DNA from: Amblyomma americanum
Lineage: Eukaryota > Arthropoda > Arachnida > Ixodida > Ixodidae
Assembly (NCBI RefSeq): GCF_052857255.1
Contig: NC_135498.1
Location: forward strand, 111,696,723-111,760,722
Length of the DNA stretch: 64,000 bases
Reading direction: 5' to 3'
The position numbers and the translations under genes are program-made. How positions within the stretch are numbered: the stretch's first letter is position 1; the number at the start of each line of letters is the position of its first letter. Under the pieces are notes generated by a model. The model saw only the letters and a list, made by a program, of their open reading frames with translations. It was not told the DNA's origin and ran no database searches. This document shows, in pieces, positions 55,561 to 64,000 of this stretch.

Positions 55561-56527
55561 ATAGGAAAGCTTCAATGAACTGAGCACACAGTCGTTTCAG
55601 AAAGCAAATGCCCCCAAACCTTAGGATAGTGACCTTCCTTCGATGCGTCCAGCACGTCATGTTTGAAGGCTGTGGACTTCTTTCCCGCCATTCTATGAAT
55701 ACGGGCGCAGCCGCTTACATTTACTTTGCTGTCAACGTAAACTTTCACAGACAAATTCACGGTAGTAATTTGCTGACTCCATTAGTTGTTCAAAAGCCAC
55801 GCTGTACGCGTGGAACCTCATCACGTCTCCAGAACGGCTGCACGTGGAAGCCAGAAGCAACCCGGCTAAGTTCAGCGATCCCCTGAGAGTTTTTTATGCC
55901 TACAGCAAAAGGGAAGTGAGAAATGGCTTGACAGAGTGCAGTATACCCGTCGAACTAGCATATGAGATGAAGGCCGTCAATATGAGTGTGTACAAATCAA
56001 ATGAAGAGAAAAACAGTGATTTGAATTTGGGTGTATGCATTTTGAAGGGCTGAAGGTCGAGTCGTGTTGAAAGGAGTTTGTATGGAATTGAGCATATGAC
56101 TGTATACCGAAGGGGCTATTTGGAAATGAGCTTTTCAAAGGGCGCAGTGAATACGGACACTCGAAGTGCGTGCTTTGAAGCGAGTCATTTAGTGATCCGT
56201 AAGGCCACGACTTCAGTGTAATGAAGGCCTCTGCGGGCGCACTGCTTATTGGAATCAAACATGCATTCCCGTCGGCAATCGGCGATACTGTCCGTGATGA
56301 GCTAGATAAACATAAGGACCTCCACCAAAGCTACATCAAAGCAAGTAGCAGCAGCGTTCTGACACTGTCGTACTGCCACACATGCGCTGAAATAAAACAT
56401 GCTTTTCAGAGTGTTGCACGAACTGCGCCCGCGAAGCGAAAGAAAGCGGTCTTTTTTCACTCGTGCAAATAAATCTTTCTCGGCAAGCTATTGCCACATT
56501 CGTACGAAGAAAATCAGTGAAGGCATA

Positions 56528-56548
56528 GGGGGGGGGGGGGGGGGGGGG
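56528..56548 (+). repeat. G homopolymer
   Basis: A run of about 21 G. Length is likely unreliable. Confidence 0.9.
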
Positions 56549-58439
56549 TCATAGGTTTTACAAGTAGAGGCCCTATTGAATCTTTTCTAATTCCACAGGC
56601 CAGCGTATACTTCGGGCTGTTTTTTTTTTGCTTATTCTAAACTGCAGGCTTGTAATAAACGAGAAGGTTGTTCGCCGCGTGCGTGCCATTTATACCGACC
56701 TTTTCGAAGTAGCCAATGAAAGCCAAAAAGTTTGCAAGTCGGCAATTAGTAAATCGTGATTACCGCTCATGTTCGGCCATCTGCGTATTGGACAGGAAGT
56801 ACCTTAATGACGCATCGATCTTCTTGTTCCTACGGCCTGCCCTTCCTCTTTCACTTCCCCCTCCCCCCTCTGCCACCATGTCGCTTCGGCAATTAGGAGG
56901 CGGTTGATGTGGGTCCAAAAATGAAACTCGCAGGCCGGGCTTCGTGGTAGCCGCTGACGGTTTTAAGCACGCTTCGTCGAAAGCACTTGTTTCGATGCTC
57001 GTGCTGTAGGCTTGTACTAACAGCAGCTCGTTAGGGTGAATTTCCACTTGTTGCGGTACAATTCGAGCGGCAAAATCCTTGAACTGAAGCTTCGAGAAAA
57101 TCTGCCTCTTGTTCCGCGCTCGGTTGAGCTCTGGAATAATGTTGAGGATTACGTCCGTGCATCGTCCACAAAGAATAGCGAGAAAATGAGGCCGCTGTTT
57201 TGACTTTGCAGAAGCATTAAGCGCTACGCGCTTGGTCATGTGCGAGCTAGCGAATGCTGTCCTTTATGAACCTGGAATAAATTTTCACTATGACAATATT
57301 AGAGAATCACTTTGTGCCCTTCCTGATCCTTACATATTTCTCGCCATCATCCAGCCGTGAATACACAGTCCTCACCTCTGCCCGTTTTATTTTTCTACCG
57401 TACCATGTATCTCATGTATGACCCAGTTACCCTCAAGTCTATGCTAATCTTAAAGGCTTCTGTTCCTTTCTTCTTTTCTCCTTCTCCACCAGGAAAAAGT
57501 GAAGCCTTGTGCACTAATTGCGGAGTTTGTCGTCACCTCTTTTATACGTAGTGACTTTTCTCCATCGTACCACGCTTGAGACGATTTATACTTCTCATGA
57601 AATCAGTTTCGTCTAGTTAACGCAACGGCCATCCAATGTAAAGGTTATGTATTACTTTTACGAGTTTTTGCGTGCTGGTTTTGATGCTGATTTTCGCTGG
57701 AGTTGATTTGTGTGGGCTGTAGTTTTTATTTTATAACATGGCTTGTGCACGAGATGGAAACCTTTCTTGTTCTTCTTCGATACGGGTTTTCTCGTAGACC
57801 GTACACACCGTTGAGCGGAACGCGCTGAATAAAAGATTTCTAGCTGACGTTGCGTTACTTGAGTCATTGCTGAGATTGCTGTTGTTGCGGTGCAGTCTAT
57901 GCGGTTACGACTGTAAAAGCTGGATAAATGCTTGCGGCAATCAGCTTACCACCGATGCAGTCACATATATACAAGCAGTGGGTGAAAGTTTTTTGATGTA
58001 TTGTGGACCATTTAGGATCATCTACGTCGCCGCTTTAAAAAGAAAATTAGGCTATAATAGGGGTTGAAAGCACATTTGGTTGAAAGGAAAAAATGGTAGG
58101 CTTTTAACTTAGTTAAACCGTGTAGACGTGTAAAAGCCCGTGTTTAGCCTTGTCGGCTCATGGTTTTGCTTTGATGAGTCATCGGCACATCTGCTGACGA
58201 TATTAGTGTCGTAGTAGTATTAGTTGACGAAAACGACGACGACATACGATGTACAGCGAGAGAGCGTGCTGAAGTGTAACGCGGCGATTGATCGACTGAG
58301 GCGATAGCATAATGCACTCGTGCATAGGCCAGCGAAGCTGATCAGTTTGCGCCGCCGCTTGTCGAGACCGAGTTGCGGCAGCATTTATGTTATTTATTTA
58401 GGCTCACAAGGATAATTCAGGGTCAGCCTACAGCGATGA

Positions 58440-59310
58440 AACGCCTTTGAAATTGAAATTTATTGAAATTCAGACAAAATACAGTTTGTCTGGGTGGAGA
58501 GGGCTAAAGGTGACACGAGAGGTCACCTGACTAGGCCCAAAACACCCTGAATTCATACAGCATAGTTTGGACATGATAGGCATCACAACAAAATTGTGCA
58601 AGAATATCGTAAGATATCACGTTCAGCAAAAAAAACAAATAAAATACAACAAAATTCTACAGGAATACCATATGGTTTAACAACACACCCTAGTTACAAG
58701 GCAAATCACTTAAAAAAAGAATAACCACAAATGTGTTTCTTAGACAAAACAAAGGAAGATAACCGAAATAGAGGGGATCGCCTGGAACACAGCAGTAATC
58801 TACTGATACTGCAGTTCCTGCAAACATGGTCGGGATTATACGCAAGTCAAGAAAAAATCTCTTGCCTGCTTTCGGAAAGCAAGCAGAGAAGAACAGTTTT
58901 CCATGATGCCCAGCAATTAATGGAGGTTCAGCAGGTTAGGAATAAGCCAATTGAATAATTGATTTCCATAGTTAGTCCTACATTTAGATTTTATGAAAAC
59001 AGTTTTCCTAAATTCGTATTGCGAGTCATGCTTCGTATACTTTGATATGAATAGTTGTGGATCATTTTTAAAATCTAAAAAGGCAGTCTCAGACAAAGGC
59101 ATTTTGTACAATGATTCAATATCCAAGATTCTATTTTGCATGAAATATAACGTTGTTGAGTCGCGGACCGGTAAGTTTTCCAAGAAACGGACACCTTTTT
59201 TCTGTAATAAATATTGGCTTTCCATGTTTGACCTACCTGTAGTGCCCCGTACGAGCAAACAGTAATGAAGCCGCGAGTGAACGGTATTGAAGTAGAGCTC
59301 ACGTCGTAAA
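58440..59310 (-). pseudogene. CR1/L2-like LINE 3' end with ORF2 C-terminus
   Basis: The minus frame 59258-58917 is open: LLVRGTTGRSNMESQYLLQK then KGVRFLENLPVRDSTTLYF, matching the L-L-V-W-G-x-T-x-x-S-N-x-x-x-L-x-x-L-Q-K-K-A-V-R motif near the end of CR1-type ORF2 (the Trp is Arg here). A stop is followed by about 480 bp of 3' UTR containing GAGAGGTCACCTGACTAGG on the plus strand, ending at AATTTATTGAAATTC. 5'-truncated. Confidence 0.8.
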
Positions 59311-61225
59311 TAACGAGGTAATAGCAGACGGAATAGCAGACGGAAATAGCAGTTTTCGTCGTGAAGTAGTGTTTTGGCTCTAAAACTTTATTGATCTCTT
59401 ACGGAGGTTCAAAGAGTGAAATAAGAATTTAGTCAAGGTGTTTTCCGCGACAGGATTTTTATTTCTCAAGCCCTAACTCTTAGTGCAATGAATAACTGCG
59501 TGACATTAAATTCTGTACGCATCAACAACGTCGTTTCGTGACTATTAGAGCGTGCGCAAATTTTTGTGATGTAAGTGAAACTTTGGAAGCAGTGATTAAG
59601 CAGCTCTGGCGATTGTTCGACAATGAGCTTTCCATGGGTCGGGAAAAAAATTGAGATCGCAGTGACCGGAACCGTACATTTCTCCGATCTCGTTGTCTTC
59701 GACCTACCTTTTTCTTGATTCCGCTACCAGCCGAGATATCCCTCATATTAAAGCCCCACAGGAGCTATACTCGACATCACCAACTAGCGCCATCTGTCGG
59801 CCACCGGTATCGAACACTGTGTAACTCAATGGCGGCATATTCAGTTGTGAGTTTGCCCGAACTATAGAGTGGGGTGAGGTGCTGGGAGAAAACGTTGATA
59901 GCGATGGCCTAGTCATACGGCACTCTGCCAAATCACAGTTGCGCAAAATGCACCTTGCTTCGTGCCGACTAGTTTTGATGGCTTTTGAAGGTCAGTGAGG
60001 TGCATCAGACATTCTGAATTTCAACAATAATAATGGAGCTCAATACTATGTGGCGCGTGATGGAAGCTGCTCAAAACCAGAAGCATTCGTCGTGATTTTC
60101 GGGGCTAGTTACAGAAACACATGCTACATATTCGCAGCGCACGAGAATACACGCGTCTTCTCTCACAGAGCAGAGGATAGACATGTGTATGCGAATGTGC
60201 ATGTGCGCCTGACCTCAAACATTCCAGACATTACCGCCATGCCTCTAAATTTCTTCGGAGTTCTGCAACGCTTAGGCCGTGCGGCGGTTACGGAGACAGA
60301 GTGCATACTTACGCGATCTGCAGTCTCATTTCAGGATCCTCTTTCTCCGGCTTGGCCTCCTCTGAAAAGTGATGGAAGTACTAATTTCAATTTAGCCTAA
60401 AATTAAAAATAAATCTGACAACTTGTCTTACAGGCTTTGCGTAGAAAATAGAGTGAATTGCAAAGGTCCGGCATGTATTTGTGAAGCATTTGAAAAAGCT
60501 TTCATTCTGGACTGTAAAAGCGTAAAGACGAGTTATGCATTTTTTTAGGCACCAAATTTAATAATTCCGACACATAGGCATTTGCAGTAAATGTACCGCT
60601 AAATATTCGTTCATGTAGGATGTGTACCGAGAACTGGATTATTCCGGCCGTGTCTGTAGAGTATGCGGTGGTGGATCGTTAAAAATAACGAATGCAATTA
60701 AGGTGTGCTGCGCAAAATTTCCGCAGGTTCAGAGCCGAAAACTGTGCTATATATTGCCTTGTGAGCTGCGAAGATTGTGCCTTTTGACTCCTTTATAAAA
60801 AATAAAGCTACGGTCATCGGTTGACAGAGTGCTATATCATCGATTTATGATTTACTCTGTCCTAGACCAGCTGCATCAACCCTATCTCCGCAAACTTCCT
60901 AATCTCATCCGTCCCCGCCTTATTCTCAGTTGTCTCCTGCTACCATTGATTTTATTCTTCACTATAAATTGTACCGCTGTCTGAAAATCTAGTATTTTGT
61001 CGCTAATTACACTTACTTTGCAGTCACGGAAAAAGTACAAAAAGGTAGCTGTAGCAAAAACGCGCGTTTCGAGCCCCATTCGACTAAGACTCATACATCA
61101 TATCTATACATATAACCATCTATGATATCTGGTATTATCGATATTTGTTTTCCTTCAGTATTAATTTCTGTACTTTCTTTTATGAATTTTTTATTCTACA
61201 CGCTTTGACCAATTTCAGGGTCTAC
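59310..61225. other. No recognisable feature
   Basis: A 116-codon plus ORF (60050-60400) has mixed composition and no known domain. I see no supported gene or repeat. Confidence 0.4.
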
Positions 61226-61229
61226 AGTA

Positions 61230-62000
61230 TATTGAAATGAAATGAAAAATCTTTATTTGCCATCAAATACAGATGGGGGGATTGTAGAAAAAAAGCTGTC
61301 CTTGGACAGCTTGACGGGTCCACAATCCCTTATTTTGGCAGAGTGGCGGCAACACGTAACATATTCTTGATATGCAAACATATACATACATATTTAATAT
61401 GATACAGACTTAGTACTCGTAAACGAAAACAACAGAAAAGAAAAAGAACAGAAAACAACAGCGGAACTCACTTCTACAAATCCAAACGAAAGCAACAGCA
61501 AGGCTAGATAGCATTACATAGAAACCAAATACATCTGCCGGAGGTCCTTGTAGGTTGCCGTGAAGAGGTCAAAACGGACAGAATTATAATAATTCAAAAG
61601 CGTTGGTATTGTGTACTTAAGGCACTGTTTCCCGTAACTTGAACGTGACATTGGTACTGACCAATCCTCGAAGTGTCTTGTAAGGTAACTTGGAGTTCTG
61701 TCTTGTAATTGGGATAGGTTACGTATATTGTTCATATTCCTGTGGATTTCTTGTTTATATACATGGCTTAAGCGATATCTATAGAGATTGTGAGCTGGAA
61801 TTACACCAGAGTTGCTAAAAAAAGTTGAGGTGGAAGCAGTATAAGAAGCATTATATGTGTGTCGGAGATACTTTTTCTGTAACAGGTGGATGTGTTCTAT
61901 ATTAGTGGATGTTGTGTTTCCCTATACTAATTGACAATAGTTCAAGTGTGACTGAAAGAGTGAATGATAAAGCAAACGTTTGATGCGTGTGGGAAGGATA
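61230..62000 (-). pseudogene. L2/CR1-like LINE 3' end, nearly intact frame
   Basis: From about 61985 the minus frame reads RIKRLLYHSFFQSHLNYCQL, then one stop (TAG where Trp is expected before GNTTSTNIEHIHLLQKKYLR), and continues open through SYLTRHFEDWSVPMSRSSYG to YKDLRQMYLVSM. It is followed by a 3' UTR ending at the plus-strand TGAAATGAAATGAAAAATC. Apart from the single nonsense change it looks young; it is truncated at its 5' side next to an AAATAAAAT tract at 61999-62023. Confidence 0.85.
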
Positions 62001-63011
62001 TAAATAAAATAAAAATAAAATAAAAAGTCACACTATCGTTAGTATCCTCATTCCAGGCTCACAACAGATAATTTCTCCGAATATCATTGTCGCTTGTTTC
62101 GCCCGCTCGCCTGAAAAAAATGCATTATGCAAAAAAAAAAACAGTTCACGGGGGCGAATCGGGCTGCAAATTTTATTTTGTTGAACTGTTGTACGAGGTG
62201 AGATTTTCGTTTTTTGCTGTACATATTAAGACAAAAATGCTATCTATGTCTTACTGTAGGAAAATATAGTGAATTTTAAATTCGCACTTCCTGTTTCTTA
62301 CAATGCGCTTCACCAGCATCAGTTAGAGCCTGCTTCTGTTAAGATCCCCGAGGAATGGATCGTATGACTATTATTGTTTGGCTGTGTGATGCTGCTGTCT
62401 TTCACTCATAATGAACTTCAAAGAGTTCAGATGCTAAAATGTGATTAAGCCAGCTGCAACTGTTTTCAAGTGACTGGAACTTGCACACGGCTAGAACCAA
62501 ATTGCGAAAGAACTTCTTGATTTTCTTCTCATCGTTTTATTCATCGATCTTTTTTTTTCTCATATTAAGCAGCCTTCACAGCTCTACGCATGATTAAGCG
62601 ATGTGCGTGAATCACTGTCTTATTATATTAGGCACGAACCACAGATTATCTTAGAAAGATTTATCACCATCCATGACAGAACGAAACAAAGTTGTGTTTG
62701 CATGAACCTGAGGGAATGCTTTCTGGAGGCAGATGAATTGCGTTGTCAGGAAAGAAAATTTCTGGCAATAAATAATTCCTTGAACTAATTTGAGGCAGCT
62801 TTCTGGGAATTGCTTACTTGCTGGAAGCGGCGGGTTTTCTGATCGATGTATTTCCTTCACGCTTCTTTTTTACATGCTAGAGTGAATTTTTACCCTTGAA
62901 TACGTCTTCGGATAAGAACGAAGCGTTAAATAAACGGGTAGCTTTCAGAGCGAGAACAACAACGTTCGCGATGAAAGCCGCTGAGCGCTACTTACACAAG
63001 TGCATAGGTAG

Positions 63012-63250
63012 GTTTGGTTTGGTTTTATGCGGTTTAACTTCCCAAAGAGACTTATTCTATGAAGGACGCCGTGGCGGAGGGCTGCGGATAAATTGGACCA
63101 CGTGGAGTTCTTTAACGTGCACTGACATTGTACAGTACACGGGCCTCTAGGATTTCACCTCCAATGAAATGAGACCGCGCCGGCCGGGATTGAACCCGCG
63201 TGTTTCGGGTCAGCAGCCGAGAAGCATAAGCACTGAGCCACCGCGGCGGC
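63012..63250 (-). mobile_element. SINE, GGTTTTATGCGGTTTAAC-tail type
   Basis: Minus head gccgccgcggtggctcagtg (A box) and cgggttcaatcccggcc (B box), then the shared body and tail. About 239 bp, near full length. Confidence 0.85.
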
Positions 63251-63352
63251 AACAAACGCAAAAATAAAAGGGTGTGAGGAAACACAAGGTCGTATAGATG
63301 TTGCGCAGGATAATCAATGTCTGATCTATGCAGACTGTCTCACCCCTTCCAG

Positions 63353-63523
63353 CGGCACGAACTTAAAGATGGGTTGAAAAATGGAAGAATGGATGAGAAG
63401 TCAAAAGAGTTTCTGCGGCATCACAACAGATTGCACTCGTCTATTTTAGAACACTTGCCTGTTATTGATAGGCAAGCAGCACTTATTAAAACATACGCAT
63501 CTCTGAAAAGCTTAGGTGTGTAG
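63353..63523 (+). CDS. Possible exon of an unidentified plus-strand gene
   Basis: A textbook acceptor (GTCTCACCCCTTCCAG) opens the frame RHELKDGLKNGRMDEKSKEF then LRHHNRLHSSILEHLPVIDR and QAALIKTYASLKSL. It may end at TTAG|gtgtgt or at the TAG at 63521. The peptide is charged, probably helical, and free of low complexity. I do not recognise the family, and no partner exon was found in the window. Confidence 0.3.
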   Translation, partial: RHELKDGLKNGRMDEKSKEFLRHHNRLHSSILEHLPVIDRQAALIKTYASLKSLGV

Positions 63524-63865
63524 AGCTTTAAGAAGTTTCGTTCATCAGCTCCAACTTGTCATGTTTGGACATTTTTGACCAAACTTCCAAAAAATTTTTT
63601 ATAAAATATTCAATACTTTAGAGCGATAACAAGTATCGGAATCACCGGTACACAGTCTGCACCCAGCGTATAGCCCGAAAGGCCCAATTTTGGCTACAAT
63701 TTTTTTTTCAAATCGATCGCTAGTACGTGGTATATAGAATCGCGTTTGGCATGTCATGATACATAGGGCAATACTGAACAAGAAAATGCTACATAGTTCG
63801 CACCCTTTAAATAGTCCGCCGATCCATGGGCTATCCCTATACGTTGAGAAGTTGAAATTTAATAA

Positions 63866-63965
63866 TAATAATAATGATAATAATAATTGGTTTTTGGGGA
63901 AAGGAAATGGCGCAGTATCTGATATATGAGACAGATACTGCGCCATTTCCTTTCCCCAAAAACCA

Positions 63966-63998
<33 letters not shown>
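63866..63998. repeat. Fold-back palindrome of two Ruka 3' ends
   Basis: A perfect 40-bp inverted repeat (63882-63921 and 63932-63971) with a 10-nt loop is made of two Ruka tails pointing outward, each ending in an AAT/ATT simple repeat that extends the stem as an imperfect pairing. Neither side has any Ruka body. Confidence 0.95.

Positions 63999-64000
<2 letters not shown>

Larger units (their letters stand above)
48743..58430. other. Region 5' of the known SLC13 exons
   Basis: Probably 5' intron of the transporter gene, because the N-terminal exons are missing. I searched the minus strand for a first S-N-T motif helix or a starting Met exon and found none. The region holds a Ruka fragment (51.1 kb), a long-TIR element (53.7 kb), a GC-rich block (55.2-55.55 kb) and a G-run (56.53 kb). 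A 159-codon minus ORF at 56760-57239 is open, but I do not recognise it. Confidence 0.45.

Noticed and set aside
56760..57239. 159-codon minus ORF
   Set aside because: It has mixed charged composition and no low complexity, but no domain was recognised and there is no sign of splicing. Kept as unresolved rather than called.
22797..63250. tRNA gene candidates at the many GGTTCGAxxCC boxes
   Set aside because: All examined sit at the 5' end of repeated SINE units and lack a complete cloverleaf acceptor stem, so they are SINE promoters rather than tRNA genes.

Overview
This window looks like nuclear DNA of an arthropod, most likely a hard tick (Ixodidae). It is AT-rich and gene-poor. It carries several tRNA-derived SINE copies matching the tick Ruka type (tRNA head, body, then an AATAATTGG / CCAATTATT 3' end), plus decayed CR1/L2-like, RTE-like and I/R1-like LINEs, many inverted-repeat elements, and GC-rich coding islands bounded by GT/GC..AG splice sites. 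No prokaryotic operon, rRNA gene, functional tRNA gene or CRISPR array was seen. The tick assignment rests on my recognition of the SINEs; no search was run.

One protein-coding gene is well supported, on the minus strand. At least eight exons between 48742 and 19922 join in a consistent reading frame, apart from one weak link, and encode the C-terminal two thirds of an SLC13-family transporter (Na+/dicarboxylate/citrate/sulfate symporters). The order is 48623-48742, 46979-47098, 46175-46261, 39770-39877, 37486-37666, 32001-32153, a tentative exon at 24639-24750, 20602-20739 and the terminal exon 19922-20068. The N-terminal exons were not found and presumably lie beyond 64000 or are too diverged to see. 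Several residues that define substrate and sodium sites in the family are changed (GTGPN-like to PTGSN, GGG to ASG, T-P-P-N to SSAN), so this looks like a divergent paralog.

Layout. 1-19900 is downstream intergenic DNA: a CpG-rich block near 1.4-1.8 kb, a CCGT microsatellite with a tRNA-type SINE near 3.9-4.3 kb, CR1-like LINE pieces at 4.4-5.0 and 8.1-9.2 kb, an I/R1-like LINE end at 9.8-10.2 kb, a TA-flanked MITE at 11.15-11.8 kb, and a decayed RTE-like LINE at 16.5-18.8 kb interrupted by a 541-bp long-TIR element. 19922-48742 is the SLC13 gene; its introns hold most of the SINEs, a CR1-like LINE at 32.8-34.1 kb, a full-length Ruka with a perfect 15-bp target-site duplication at 36.25-36.56 kb, and a three-layer nested insertion at 40.6-41.8 kb. 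48.7-64 kb is probably 5' intron or upstream DNA, with two LINE 3' ends on the minus strand (58.4-59.3 and 61.2-62.0 kb), a long-TIR element at 53.7 kb, and a striking Ruka fold-back palindrome at the right edge.

Nothing here is a convincing new defence or biosynthetic system. The points most worth a second look are the motif-degenerate SLC13 paralog, the GC-AG intron before its last exon, the two fold-back SINE arrangements, the tail swap between two SINE families sharing one head and body, and the long-TIR elements.
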